DNA from: Sphingomonas sp. Leaf230
GTDB taxonomy: Bacteria; Pseudomonadota; Alphaproteobacteria; Sphingomonadales; Sphingomonadaceae
Reading direction: 5' to 3'
DNA length: 64,000 nucleotides
Assembly: GCF_001421745.1 (NCBI RefSeq)
Contig: NZ_LMKW01000012.1
Location: 177,035 to 241,034 of the forward strand
Position numbers and translations under genes: made by a program. The notes below the pieces were generated by a model. The model saw nothing but the letters and a program-made list of their open reading frames with translations. It was not told the DNA's origin and made no database searches. Position 1 is the first letter of the stretch. Each line of letters begins with the position of its first letter. Positions 21,596 through 30,475 of the stretch are shown here, one piece after another.

Positions 21596-22378
21596 ATGAA
21601 CGACCGGGTCACCATCACCGTCACGGACGGCATCGCCGACGTCCGCCTCGCGCGCGCCGACAAGATGAACGCGATCGACCCCGCAATGTTCGAAGGCATC
21701 GCCGCCGCGATCGACCGGCTCAAGGGAATGACAGAAGTCCGCTGCGTCGTCCTCTCCGGCGAGGGCAAGGCGTTCTGCGCCGGCCTCGACATGGCGTCGA
21801 TGGCGAACGGTGGCTCCGGGTTGGCGCTAGGCGACCGGACCGACGAGGGCGCCAACCTCGTCCAGCAGGTCGCGTGGGGCTGGCGGACCTTGCCGATGCC
21901 GGTGATTGCCGCAGTCCACGGCGTCGCGTTCGGTGGCGGCTTCCAGATCATGTCGGGCGCCGACATCCGCATCGCCCACCCGAGCGCCCGCTTCGCGATC
22001 CGCGAGGCGTATTGGGGCCTGGTCCCCGACATGGCCGGCATCGCGTTATGGCGCACGCTAGCCCGCGACGACGTGCTGCGCGAACTTACCTACACCGCCC
22101 GCGAGTTCGACGGCGCGGAAGCGCTGCGGCACGGCTTCGTCACGCGCCTGTCCGAAGACCCGCTCGGCGAGGCGATGATGCTAGCCCGCGAGATCGCCGC
22201 GAGGAACCCCCACGCGATCCGCGGCTCGAAGGCGCTCTACAACCTTGCGGCGGATGCAGACGCGGCGACGGTGCTGTACGCGGAAACCGAAGAGCAACTC
22301 AAGGTCATCCGCACGCCCAACCAGGTCGAACAGGTCCGCGCGAACATGGAGAAGCGGGCGGCGGTGTTCGAGGACTGA
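21596..22378 (+). CDS. Enoyl-CoA hydratase/isomerase (crotonase) family protein
   Basis: A 260-residue crotonase-fold enzyme acting on acyl-CoA esters. The CoA-binding/oxyanion segments are KAFCAGLDMASM (about residues 60-71) and HGVAFGGGFQIMSGADIRIA (about 102-121); the segment FAIREAYWGLVPDMAG carries the Glu region used for hydration or isomerisation. ATG 21596 is chosen for GAGAGGA 8 nt upstream. It shares a bidirectional intergenic region with the thioesterase operon. Hydratase versus isomerase cannot be decided. Confidence 0.9.
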   Translation: MNDRVTITVTDGIADVRLARADKMNAIDPAMFEGIAAAIDRLKGMTEVRCVVLSGEGKAFCAGLDMASMANGGSGLALGDRTDEGANLVQQVAWGWRTLPMPVIAAVHGVAFGGGFQIMSGADIRIAHPSARFAIREAYWGLVPDMAGIALWRTLARDDVLRELTYTAREFDGAEALRHGFVTRLSEDPLGEAMMLAREIAARNPHAIRGSKALYNLAADADAATVLYAETEEQLKVIRTPNQVEQVRANMEKRAAVFED

Positions 22379-22385
22379 ACCTTCC

Positions 22386-22412
22386 GTCATCCCGACGAAC
22401 GTCAGGATGACG
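22386..22412. repeat. Short palindrome, family D-like
   Basis: CCGTCATCCCGACG and CGTCAGGATGACGG form a compact hairpin immediately downstream of the crotonase gene; it is a short relative of the family D arms at 11071-11151 and could also act as a terminator. Confidence 0.65.
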
Positions 22413-22440
22413 GAAGGGGGCGACGTTCGGTCCCACTTCT

Positions 22441-22549
22441 ACCACCCCGGCGAAGGCCGGGGCCCAATTGGAAAGGTCGATGTAACGAGGCGCCGTCCTC
22501 AGTCAGCACCGTCCCCCAATTGGGCCCCGGCCTCCGCCGGGGTGGTGCA
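22441..22549. repeat. Palindromic repeat, family B copy 1
   Basis: Arms ACCACCCCGGCGAAGGCCGG and CCGGCCTCCGCCGGGGTGGT, each followed inward by GGCCCAATTG/CAATTGGGCC. The centre is about 45 nt. Lies between convergent genes. Confidence 0.92.
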
Positions 22550-22586
22550 ACAAACGGGGCGGCGCGTTGAGGCGGAACGAGCCCCC

Positions 22587-22952
22587 CTACTTCACCTTGT
22601 CATACGGCGTGAAATCCCGGAACCGGCAATACCCCGACGGGATCGACATACCCACCGACACCGTCCGAAACCGATCGTTCCGGCACAATTGCCCGCCGTA
22701 AACATCGACAATCAACGTATCGAACGGCCGCAGCGAAGGACACTCGCCGACCGGCCCGGTCTTCCAGATCCGCTTGCCCGACTGCCGATACAGGATCGTC
22801 TGCGAATCGACGATCTCAGGTCCGTTGAGCTGTTGAAGATCGATGCACCGCACCGGCGTCCCAGCAACCCGGCTTTCCAGGGGGTCGGACTTGCCCGCGC
22901 CGAGCATCCCCACCGTCATCAGCGCCACCGCCGCCAGGACCGCCCCGCGCAT
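22587..22952 (-). CDS. Exported Cys-containing protein, paralogue 2 of a tandem pair
   Basis: A 121-residue protein of unknown function with an N-terminal signal peptide (VLAAVALMTVGMLGAG). Four cysteines at conserved spacing are shared with the upstream neighbour: C in VRCIDL, C in VGECPS, C in GQLCRND and C in SGYCRFRDF. Shared positions also include ILYR, GQLCR and the C-terminal DF-PY-K. Probably periplasmic with two disulphides (inference). ATG 22952 shares its A with the TGA of the upstream gene. No family was recognised. Confidence 0.75.
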   Translation of the reverse strand: MRGAVLAAVALMTVGMLGAGKSDPLESRVAGTPVRCIDLQQLNGPEIVDSQTILYRQSGKRIWKTGPVGECPSLRPFDTLIVDVYGGQLCRNDRFRTVSVGMSIPSGYCRFRDFTPYDKVK

Positions 22953-23368
22953 CAAGGCTTCCGATACGGGACGAAGTCGCCGAAGCTGCAACTCCCGGTC
23001 GGAAAGCGCGATGCCTGGTCGAACGTCTGCGCGATATCGCCGCGGCACAGCTGCCCGCTTGGCGTCCGCGTCACGAGGATATCGCCGCGCGCGATACCTT
23101 CGCACCCACCAACGGTATCGCTGCGATACACCAGCCCGTTGTTCACCCGGTACAGGATCGTCGCGCCGTAGCCCGAACTCTGCTTCTGCGGGAACTGGCT
23201 GATGCACGACTCGGGCTTGCCCGGCACGAGCCCGGCGAGTTCCTTCGCCAGCTTCTCCTGCACGCCCGCCTCGCGCACCTGCGCGCGCTCGACCTCCGCC
23301 TGGGTCTGCGTACACGCACCCAGCAAAATCGCCGGCAGCATCAAGAGTGGCAGGGTCCGCATCCGCAT
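22952..23368 (-). CDS. Lipoprotein, Cys-containing paralogue 1 of a tandem pair
   Basis: A 138-residue predicted lipoprotein: lipobox LLGAC followed by a short coiled helix (about residues 24-48) and a C-terminal domain paralogous to the next gene (ATILYR, VGGCEG, GQLCRGD, TGSCSFGDFVPY). ATG 23368 is chosen because AGGAG lies 7 nt upstream; a TTG at 23383 sits on that ribosome-binding site. Function unknown. The pair probably arose by duplication, with only this copy carrying the lipid anchor. Confidence 0.78.
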   Translation of the reverse strand: MRMRTLPLLMLPAILLGACTQTQAEVERAQVREAGVQEKLAKELAGLVPGKPESCISQFPQKQSSGYGATILYRVNNGLVYRSDTVGGCEGIARGDILVTRTPSGQLCRGDIAQTFDQASRFPTGSCSFGDFVPYRKP

Positions 23369-23407
23369 CGCAACGCTCCTCAAAATCCCATCGCCCTTAT
23401 ACGCGCT

Positions 23408-24133
23408 TCACCCGCGAAACGCATCCTTGGCCGCACGATAGCCCGCGAACTGCTCGAGCGACGTCGCGCGCAGGAAAGGATTGGTCGCCCGCTCCCGCCC
23501 GATCGTCGTCGGCACGGTAGGCTCACCCTTCGCGCGCGCCGAATCGACCTCTGCCATCCGCGCGACGATATCGGCATTGTCGGGCTCGGCAACCAGCGCA
23601 TAGCGCCCGTTGCTCTGCGTATATTCATGCCCGCAGAACACCTCGGTTTCGTCCGCGAGCTTTGCATAACGCTGCATGTTCGCGAACATGTCCGCCGGCG
23701 TCCCCTCGAACAGCCGCCCACACCCCATCGCGAACAGCGTGTCGCCGGTAAAGATCGCCGCGTCGTCCGCGAAATGGAACGCGATATGCCCCTGCGTATG
23801 CCCCGGCACCGTCATCACAGTAGCGACGTGATCGCCGAGACGGACGACATCCCCTTCACCGACCTGCTCGTCGAGCGTGGGGATCTTGTCCGCCTCCGCC
23901 GCCGGCCCGACGACGGTCGCACCATAGGCCTTCATCTCGGCATTGCCGCCGGTATGATCGGGATGCCAGTGCGTCGTCCACACCCGGTCGATCCGCCAGT
24001 CGCGCTTCTTCGCGGCGGCGATCACCGGCCCCGCCTCGCCAGGATCGACCACCACCGTCTCGCCTGAGACGGTGTCGTGGATCAGCCAGGCGTAATTGTC
24101 GGCCAGCACCGGCACGCGGACGATATCGAGCAT
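23408..24133 (-). CDS. gloB: Hydroxyacylglutathione hydrolase (glyoxalase II)
   Basis: A 241-residue metallo-beta-lactamase-fold enzyme that hydrolyses S-lactoylglutathione to lactate and glutathione. The metal motif THWHPDH gives H55, H57, D59 and H60; further ligand regions are VPGHTQGH, FTGDTLF and FCGHEYT. The C-terminal HAGH region ends with NPFLRATSLEQFAGYRAAKDAF. It lies 7 nt downstream of the glyoxalase I gene, so both steps of methylglyoxal detoxification are in one unit. Confidence 0.96.
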   Translation of the reverse strand: MLDIVRVPVLADNYAWLIHDTVSGETVVVDPGEAGPVIAAAKKRDWRIDRVWTTHWHPDHTGGNAEMKAYGATVVGPAAEADKIPTLDEQVGEGDVVRLGDHVATVMTVPGHTQGHIAFHFADDAAIFTGDTLFAMGCGRLFEGTPADMFANMQRYAKLADETEVFCGHEYTQSNGRYALVAEPDNADIVARMAEVDSARAKGEPTVPTTIGRERATNPFLRATSLEQFAGYRAAKDAFRG

Positions 24134-24140
24134 CAGCGTG

Positions 24141-24557
24141 TTACCACTTGCCGGTGTTGGGCATCGACGCCCACGGTTCGGCGGGATCTAGCGCGCCATC
24201 GGCCTGCAACAGTTCGATCGAAATGTTGTCGGGCGTCCGCACGAACGCCATGTGACCGTCGCGCGGCGGCCGGTTGATCGTCACGCCCGAATCCATCAGC
24301 CGCTGGCACGTGTCGTAGATATTGTCGACGCGGTAGGCGAGGTGGCCGAAATTGCGACCCTCGCCATATTCCTCGGGATCCCAATTATGCGTCAGTTCGA
24401 CCTCGGCACCCTCGTCGCCAGGGACCGACAGGAAGATCAGCGTGAACCGCCCCTTCTCGTTCTCCATCCGGCGGACCACCTTCAGGCCCAGCGTCTCGAA
24501 GAACGCGATCGTCTTCGCCGGGTCGGTCACGCGGATCATCGTGTGGAGATATTTCAT
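24141..24557 (-). CDS. gloA: Lactoylglutathione lyase (glyoxalase I)
   Basis: A 138-residue VOC-superfamily glyoxalase I converting the methylglyoxal-glutathione hemithioacetal to S-lactoylglutathione. The four metal ligands of the E. coli type are in place: H5, E54, H72 and E115. Motifs are HTMIRVTDPAKTIAFFETLGL, EVELTHNWD, NFGHLAYRVDNI and ISIELLQ. Upstream partner of gloB in the same orientation. Confidence 0.95.
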   Translation of the reverse strand: MKYLHTMIRVTDPAKTIAFFETLGLKVVRRMENEKGRFTLIFLSVPGDEGAEVELTHNWDPEEYGEGRNFGHLAYRVDNIYDTCQRLMDSGVTINRPPRDGHMAFVRTPDNISIELLQADGALDPAEPWASMPNTGKW

Positions 24558-24636
24558 GCTGGCTCCGAGGGTTGTTCGGACCAGCAGATAGGGACGGGGG
24601 CGGTGGCGTGAAAGGGTGCGACCGACCGGCGGCGCC

Positions 24637-25734
24637 CTATTCCTCCGACCGGATCAGCACCGCCTCGCCGATGAAGAAGAACAGCAGGAACGGCGCCCAG
24701 GCGGCGAGGAACGGCGGGTAGGCGCCGAGATTGCCCATCGCGAGCGCGAAATTGTCCGCGACGAAGAACGCGAAACCAAGCCCCATGCCGATCACGGCGC
24801 GCACGAACAGCTTGCCCGATCGCGCGATGCCGAACGCCGCGACCGCGCCCAGCAGCGGCATCAGTACCGACGACAGTGGCCCCGACAGCTTGTGCCACAA
24901 CGATCCTTCGAGCGCCTTCGTCGGCCGCCCCGCGTCGGACAGGTCGGCGATCGCCGCCTTCAGCGCGCCGAACGACAGTCCGTCCGCATCGACGCTCGCC
25001 AGCGTGAACTGGTCCGGCCGCACGTCCTTGGCGATCACCACGGCGCCCAAGGGTCGGACGTTGCCGCTCTTCACGTCGAACCGGGTCGCAGGGCTTACTT
25101 CCCAACCGTTCGCGACGCGCCTGCCGTGATCCGCCCGCAGGATCGCGACGAGGTTGCCGCCGGTGCGATCGTACAGCGTGATGCCGCCAAGCCGCGTCGC
25201 GTCACCGCGCCCGCGGATCTGCGCGACCTCGATCAGGTCGTCGCCATCGCGCACCCACACGTTCGCGCGGTCGCCGCGATCGATCGGCAGCTTGCCGTAA
25301 TTCACCTTCTGCCACTGGTTCAGCGTCGCCGTCGCCCGCGCCACCACGCGGTCGTTGAACACGAAGCTGATCACCGCGACACCCAGGCTCGCGACCAGCA
25401 AGGGCGCGAGCACCTGATGCGCGGACAGGCCGGAGCCCTTCAGCGCGACGATCTCGCTGTTCTGGTTCATCGTGATCAGCGTCAGGATGGTGCCGAGCAG
25501 GACCGAGAACGGCAGGAACCGCGAGACGATCTGCGGCGCCCGCAGCGACACATACTGCCAGACCTGCGCATCGCCATTGCCGGGAAAGGCGAGGATGTCG
25601 CCGGAGTTGCTCAGCAGGTCGAGCGCCTGGAGCACCAGCACGAGCGCGGCGAGCACCGCGAACGTCCGCACCAGGAACATCCGTCCCATGTAGATCGCGA
25701 CCGTCCGCGACGGGAAGAAGCTGATCAGGTTCAT
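24637..25734 (-). CDS. lptG: LPS export ABC transporter permease LptG
   Basis: A 365-residue LptG, one of two permeases of the LptB2FG extractor. Membrane segments lie at the N-terminus (VRTFAVLAALVLVLQALDL and two more within residues 1-110) and the C-terminus (residues about 265-355), around a periplasmic jellyroll domain with GGITLYDR. ATG 25734 overlaps lptF (ATGA). Sphingomonads studied so far have glycosphingolipids instead of LPS, so the cargo may be another outer-membrane lipid (inference). Confidence 0.93.
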   Translation of the reverse strand: MNLISFFPSRTVAIYMGRMFLVRTFAVLAALVLVLQALDLLSNSGDILAFPGNGDAQVWQYVSLRAPQIVSRFLPFSVLLGTILTLITMNQNSEIVALKGSGLSAHQVLAPLLVASLGVAVISFVFNDRVVARATATLNQWQKVNYGKLPIDRGDRANVWVRDGDDLIEVAQIRGRGDATRLGGITLYDRTGGNLVAILRADHGRRVANGWEVSPATRFDVKSGNVRPLGAVVIAKDVRPDQFTLASVDADGLSFGALKAAIADLSDAGRPTKALEGSLWHKLSGPLSSVLMPLLGAVAAFGIARSGKLFVRAVIGMGLGFAFFVADNFALAMGNLGAYPPFLAAWAPFLLFFFIGEAVLIRSEE

Positions 25735-26924
25735 GCGGCTTTGCTCTTACGGAAGCCGGGGATACGCTTGGTGATCGCCTTGAACGTCTTCGAGAAGACG
25801 CGTTCGAGCGCACCGATCGGTTGCCCGCCGGGGACATAGGCGATCGTGTAGTACATCCACAGGATCAGCCCGGCGAAGATCGTGAACGGCACCCACAGTG
25901 CGATGATCGGATCGATCCGCCCGAGTTCGCCGACGTCCGCCGCGTATTGGTTCACCTTGTGATAGGTAACGATCATCACGATCGACAGGAACACGCCGAG
26001 CGCGGACGAGGATCGCTTCGGCGGCACGCCGAGCGCCAGCGCGAGCAGCGGCAACAGGAACATCGTCGCGACCTCGGCAAGGCGGAAGTGGAATTCGGAC
26101 CGGCTGCCGTCGCGCTGCTCCAGCGTCGCGCCGCGCTGGCCCTGCTTGGCAAGCTCCGGCAGCGTATATTCGAGATTGCGCCCGCCGCGGCTGCGGAAGC
26201 TCTCGAACTTGGGCAGGTTGATCGGCAGATCGTGGCTGCTGAAGGTCAGCACGCGCGGCGTCTTGAACTCGGGCCGGTTGTGGATCAGCGTGCCGTTCGC
26301 AAGGCGGAAGATGATGACGTTGGGATCGTCGGTCGCGAGGAACTTGCCCTTCTCCGCGGTCACCCCCAGCCAGTCGCCATTCTGGCTCGACGCATGGACG
26401 AAGATCCCGGATAGCTCGCGGCCCTTGTCCTTGCCCTCCTCGATCCGCAGCGTCATCCGATCGCCGAGATTGGTGAACTCCCCGACCTTGATCGACGCGC
26501 CGAGTGCACCCGTGCGCAACTCGAACCGCAGACCCTCGTAATAATAGCGCGCGATCGGTTGGACATAGCCGACGATCGCAAGGTTCAGCAGCGCCAGTGC
26601 GATCGTGTACATGTACGGCACGCGCAGCAGCCGGTTGTAGCTCATCCCGACGCCGCGCAGGACGTCCAGCTCCGACGAGGTCGACAGCCGGCGGAAGGCG
26701 AGCAGGATGCCGAGCATCAGCCCGATCGGAATACCGAGCCCCAGATATTCGGGCAGCAGATTGGCGAGCATCCGCCACACGACGCTGATCGGGCCGCCTT
26801 GCGTCGCGACGAAATTGAACAGTCCGAGCATGCGATCGAGCACGAACAGCATGACGGCGATCAGCAGCGTCGAAAATAGCGGCACCGCGATCAGCCGGGC
26901 CATGTAGCGGTCGATGGATTTCAT
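25731..26924 (-). CDS. lptF: LPS export ABC transporter permease LptF
   Basis: A 397-residue LptF. N-terminal membrane segments start IAVPLFSTLLIAVMLFVLDRML, with the conserved ELDVLRGVGMS cytoplasmic loop that contacts the ATPase; a periplasmic domain with GIFVHASSQNGDW follows, and the C-terminal helices include FLLPLLALALGVPPKRS. ATG 26924 (MKSIDRYMARLIAVPLF) matches the family start. First gene of lptFG. Confidence 0.93.
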   Translation of the reverse strand: MKSIDRYMARLIAVPLFSTLLIAVMLFVLDRMLGLFNFVATQGGPISVVWRMLANLLPEYLGLGIPIGLMLGILLAFRRLSTSSELDVLRGVGMSYNRLLRVPYMYTIALALLNLAIVGYVQPIARYYYEGLRFELRTGALGASIKVGEFTNLGDRMTLRIEEGKDKGRELSGIFVHASSQNGDWLGVTAEKGKFLATDDPNVIIFRLANGTLIHNRPEFKTPRVLTFSSHDLPINLPKFESFRSRGGRNLEYTLPELAKQGQRGATLEQRDGSRSEFHFRLAEVATMFLLPLLALALGVPPKRSSSALGVFLSIVMIVTYHKVNQYAADVGELGRIDPIIALWVPFTIFAGLILWMYYTIAYVPGGQPIGALERVFSKTFKAITKRIPGFRKSKAA

Positions 26925-27013
26925 GCGCGGGTTGGGCTCGGTATGCTGGGTCGCGCGGGTATAGGGGCGCACGCGCTAGGCGTCATCCTCAATCGCAACG
27001 CATCAGTGAACGA

Positions 27014-28978
27014 TCATTCCGCGGCGATCGGCTGGTTCGTCTCGCGGCGCTCCGCGGCCATCGCAGTCAGGACCGCGCGCTCCAGGCCGTTGAGCGTGAA
27101 GGGTTTACGCAACACCTCGTGCCCGCCGAACTGCGCGACGTTCACCTCGCCGGCAAACCCGGTAACGAACAGCACTGCGACGTGCGGATAGAGCGGCGAG
27201 AGCGCGGCGATCATCTCCGGCCCGGTCTGGCGCGGCATCAGCACGTCGGAAATGATCAGCCCGATCCCCGGGTTCGCCGCCAGCAGCGCAGGGGCGGCAA
27301 GCGGATCGTCGCACGCGATCGGATGATGCCCGATCTCCTCCAGCGCGCCGGTCGTCGCCGCCAGCACGCGCGGATCGTCCTCGACCACCAGGATCTGCAA
27401 CGTCTCCGGCATCGTCGGTGCGACCGGCTCGACCATCGCGATCGGGACGGTCGGCAGGGGCGTTGCGGCCAGCTCGGCGGCGCGCGGAAAATAGAGCGTT
27501 ACGGTCGTTCCTTCGCCCGGTGCGGAAACGATGCCGACTTCGCCGTGCAACTGCTGGACCAGCGCGAAGATCTGGCTGAGCCCCAATCCGGTGCCCTTGC
27601 CGACTTCCTTGGTGGTGAAGAACGGTTCGAACACGCGCTCGGCGACGTCGGGCGCCATCCCGCAGCCATCGTCGCCGACCATGATCGTGACGTAATCGCC
27701 CGCCGCGCACCGCCCGACCTGTTCCGCTGCCAAAGTTATCGTGCCGGTCGCGACGGTCAGCGTGCCGCGTCCGTTCATCGCGTCGCGCGCGTTGACCGCC
27801 AGGTTCAGCACTGCGTTCTCAAGCTGGACTCGATCGGCGCGGACGCACCCGCCGGCCGCATCGTCGCGCACGATGACCGTGATCGCGTCCCCCAGCGTGC
27901 GGTCGAGCAGGTCCGACATCCCCGCGACCAGCGCGGCGGCGTCGATCGTCTCGGCCTTCAGCGAATCCTCGCGACTGAAGGCGAGCAGCCGGCGGGTCAG
28001 CGCCGCCGCGCGGTTCGCACCCTCGGTCGCGCTGTCGATATGGCGGCGGACGCTGGCCGGATCGCTGGCGAGATTGCGCCGCGCCAGTTCGAGGCCGCCC
28101 AGCACCACCGCCAGCATGTTGTTGAAGTCATGCGCGATCCCGCCGGTCAGCTGGCCAACCGCCTCCATCTTCTGGATCTGGCGCAGCTTGGCCTCCTGCA
28201 CGCGCAGTTCCGCGGTGGCGGCGGCGACCGCGGTGGTCAGCTCGCCCGCGCGCTCGCGCTCCAGTTCGGCATCGGCCAGCGCGGTCGCCCGCTCTCCGAC
28301 CGCGCGGATCGTGAACCAGCCGAGCAGGATCGCGCCCAGCACGATCAGCACGCCGAATATCGCCAGCACCCCCGCGACCCAGCTCGACCGCTCGACCGAT
28401 CCCAAGGCCGCCGCCGTCCGGTCGTCGAGCAACGCGCGCTCGCGTGCGATCAGCGTGTCGAGCGTCGTGTTGATCTCGATGAGCGTCGGCGCCTTTCGCC
28501 CCTGGTAATAGCGTGCGAGCGCCTGGCCGTTCTTGCCGTAGCGCGTGTTGAGCGCCGTCAGCGACAACTCCCGCCCGCGCGCGTCATAGGCGGCACGAAG
28601 CCGATCGACTCGCGGCTGCTGCTCGGGATTGTCGTTGGTGATCTGGTCGAGCCGGTCGATCTGCGTCCCCGCGAGCAGCCATTCGTCGAAATAGAGTTGC
28701 CCCAATTGCTTGTCGCCGCTGATGACGTACCGCCCGAGCGACGCCTCCGATCGCGCGATCGTCCCGGACAGCGTGCGCGCGAGGATCATCACGTCATAGC
28801 TGTGCGCCTGAAGTTCGAGCGCGCGATCGCGCTGGCGATTGGCGTGGCCGAGCGTCACGATCAGCGCAATGAGCACAGCCGCACCGAGCAGGCCCATCAC
28901 GACCAGCATGGCTATGCGCCATCTCGCCCCGCCCCCCTGGGCCGCAGTTTCGACCTCGTCTTGCGTCACGGCCGGCAT
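27014..28978 (-). CDS. Hybrid sensor histidine kinase with CHASE3-like sensor and C-terminal receiver
   Basis: A 654-residue membrane hybrid kinase. TM1 is at about residues 23-43; the region to about 200 is a periplasmic all-helical CHASE3-like domain with the motif ARSEASLGRYVISGD; TM2 is at about 203-225. A coiled segment leads to the H-box GGIAHDFNNMLAVVLGG (phospho-His near 285), then N, G1 and G2 boxes (NLAVNARDAMN, GDDGCGM, GTGLGLS). The C-terminal REC domain has phospho-Asp in IISDVLMP. No output regulator is adjacent; the stimulus is unknown. Confidence 0.92.
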   Translation of the reverse strand: MPAVTQDEVETAAQGGGARWRIAMLVVMGLLGAAVLIALIVTLGHANRQRDRALELQAHSYDVMILARTLSGTIARSEASLGRYVISGDKQLGQLYFDEWLLAGTQIDRLDQITNDNPEQQPRVDRLRAAYDARGRELSLTALNTRYGKNGQALARYYQGRKAPTLIEINTTLDTLIARERALLDDRTAAALGSVERSSWVAGVLAIFGVLIVLGAILLGWFTIRAVGERATALADAELERERAGELTTAVAAATAELRVQEAKLRQIQKMEAVGQLTGGIAHDFNNMLAVVLGGLELARRNLASDPASVRRHIDSATEGANRAAALTRRLLAFSREDSLKAETIDAAALVAGMSDLLDRTLGDAITVIVRDDAAGGCVRADRVQLENAVLNLAVNARDAMNGRGTLTVATGTITLAAEQVGRCAAGDYVTIMVGDDGCGMAPDVAERVFEPFFTTKEVGKGTGLGLSQIFALVQQLHGEVGIVSAPGEGTTVTLYFPRAAELAATPLPTVPIAMVEPVAPTMPETLQILVVEDDPRVLAATTGALEEIGHHPIACDDPLAAPALLAANPGIGLIISDVLMPRQTGPEMIAALSPLYPHVAVLFVTGFAGEVNVAQFGGHEVLRKPFTLNGLERAVLTAMAAERRETNQPIAAE

Positions 28979-29043
28979 CCTAACGCGTCGTTGCCCACAC
29001 GCAATGACTTGGAACGCCGGTACCGATCGAACATTTCACGGAT

Positions 29044-29072
29044 GTTTCCTCCTCCCCGCGAGAGGAGGAAAC
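29044..29072 (-). terminator. Strong hairpin after spt
   Basis: A perfect 11-bp inverted repeat, GTTTCCTCCTC / GAGGAGGAAAC, with a 7-nt loop begins 3 nt beyond the spt stop. There is no clear T-tract, so termination is probable but unproven. Confidence 0.6.
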
Positions 29073-29074
29073 CG

Positions 29075-30337
29075 TCAGCCGATCACGCCGACGGCGCGGC
29101 CAGCGGTCTCGAACATGCCCAGGATCGTCGTGATCTGCTCGTCGGTATGTTCCGCGCACAGCGAGCACCGCAGCAGGAATGTCCCCGCGGGCGTTGCGGG
29201 CGGACGCGCCATGTTGACGTAGAGACCACCCTCGAGGAGCGACTGCCAGATCGCGATCGCCTGTTCCTGGTCGGTCAGGATCACCGCGATGATCGCCGAA
29301 TCGGACGTCTCGGTGCCGAGCTTGAAGCCCATCGCCTTCAGCCCGCCGTGTAGCCGCCGCGCGTTCTTCCAGAGCTGAGCGCGCTTGTCGTGCGCGGTCA
29401 TCAGCTTGCGGATCGAGGTCGCGGCGGTGGCGACCACCGACGGCGGCAGTGAGGCGGTGAAGATGTACGGACGGCAGGCGAACCGCACCATCTCGAACTT
29501 CGGGTGGTTCGACACGACGAACCCGCCGACCGTGCCGACCGACTTCGAGAAGGTGCCGACGACGAAGTCGACCTCGTCGGTGAGGCCCATCTCCTCGTAC
29601 ACGCCGCGACCATTGGGGCCGAAGAACCCCATCGAATGCGCCTCGTCGACCAGCACCATGCAGCCATGCTTCTTGGCGACCGCGACCATTTCCTTCAGCG
29701 GCGCGATGTCGCCGAGCATCGAATAGACGCCTTCGAGCACCACCAGCTTGCCCGCTTCCTTCGGCAGGCGACCGAGCCGCTTGTCGAGATCGGTGACGTC
29801 GTTGTGGCGGAAGCGGACGATCTCGGCATTGCCCTGCTTGCAGCCGTCGTAGATCGACGCGTGGCTGTCGGCGTCGAGGATGACGTATTCGCCCTTGCCG
29901 GCGAGCGTCGAGATGATCCCGAGATTGGCCATGTACCCGGTCGAGAACACGATCGCGCCGGTCATGTCGTAGAATTCGCGCAGCGCCTGTTCGACGTCGA
30001 TATGATCGTGGAACGTGCCGTTGAGCATCCGGCTGCCGTTGGTGCCCGACCCGAACGCGTCGAGCGCGTCCTTGCCCGCCTGGATCACGTCGGGGTCGAA
30101 CGTCATGCCCATGTAATTGTAGGTGCCGAGCAGGATCGTGTCCTTGCCGCGGATCACCGCCTGCGTCGGCCCCTTCACCTCGTCCATCACGATCGCGAAC
30201 GGATTGCGCACGCCACTGGCGATCAGCGCCTCGCGTTCGGCGATAAGCGCGTCGAATTTCGACATGAGGTCGCGTTCGGGGGCGACCTCGGGCGCGTCGA
30301 CGGGGAGGGCGTGGGCGGTGGTGGCGGCTTCGGTCAT
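29075..30337 (-). CDS. spt: Serine palmitoyltransferase, soluble bacterial type
   Basis: A PLP enzyme of the alpha-oxoamine synthase family that condenses L-serine with palmitoyl-thioester to 3-ketodihydrosphingosine, the first step of sphingolipid synthesis. Starting at ATG 30337 (MTEAATTAHALP) gives 420 residues, and the key residues fall at the published numbers for the Sphingomonas paucimobilis enzyme: H159, D231, H234 and Schiff-base K265 in TFSKSVG. An ATG two codons earlier (30343) is the alternative. The acyl carrier protein and reductase genes of the same pathway lie upstream. Confidence 0.97.
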   Translation of the reverse strand: MTEAATTAHALPVDAPEVAPERDLMSKFDALIAEREALIASGVRNPFAIVMDEVKGPTQAVIRGKDTILLGTYNYMGMTFDPDVIQAGKDALDAFGSGTNGSRMLNGTFHDHIDVEQALREFYDMTGAIVFSTGYMANLGIISTLAGKGEYVILDADSHASIYDGCKQGNAEIVRFRHNDVTDLDKRLGRLPKEAGKLVVLEGVYSMLGDIAPLKEMVAVAKKHGCMVLVDEAHSMGFFGPNGRGVYEEMGLTDEVDFVVGTFSKSVGTVGGFVVSNHPKFEMVRFACRPYIFTASLPPSVVATAATSIRKLMTAHDKRAQLWKNARRLHGGLKAMGFKLGTETSDSAIIAVILTDQEQAIAIWQSLLEGGLYVNMARPPATPAGTFLLRCSLCAEHTDEQITTILGMFETAGRAVGVIG

Positions 30338-30359
30338 CGTCATTCGGCCTTGAAAACTT

Positions 30360-30465
30360 CCGTTCGTCCTGAGTAGCGGCTGAGCGAAGCCGAAGACGCG
30401 TATCGAAGGGCAGGTGGTTCGATACGGGCCTTCGCCATGCTCAGTCCCTACTCACCACGAACGGG
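30360..30465. repeat. Palindromic repeat, family G
   Basis: Outer arms CCGTTCGTCCTGAGTAG and CTACTCACCACGAACGG with an imperfect inner pair (GGCTGAGCGAAG / CTTCGCCATGCTC). Lies between the acyl carrier protein gene and spt, so it is probably transcribed. Confidence 0.8.
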
Positions 30466-30475
30466 ATATCTTGAA

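Noticed and set aside
21502..22056. N-terminal extension of the second thioesterase
   Set aside because: It lies opposite the crotonase gene; the conserved protein starts at ATG 21501.
22441..22549. Family B repeats as ordinary Rho-independent terminators
   Set aside because: They are too long, have centres of about 45 nt and no T-tract, and similar elements occur inside genes.
27119..29353. A 744-codon open frame opposite the hybrid kinase
   Set aside because: Antisense shadow; the kinase reads all its H, N, G and REC motifs on the other strand.
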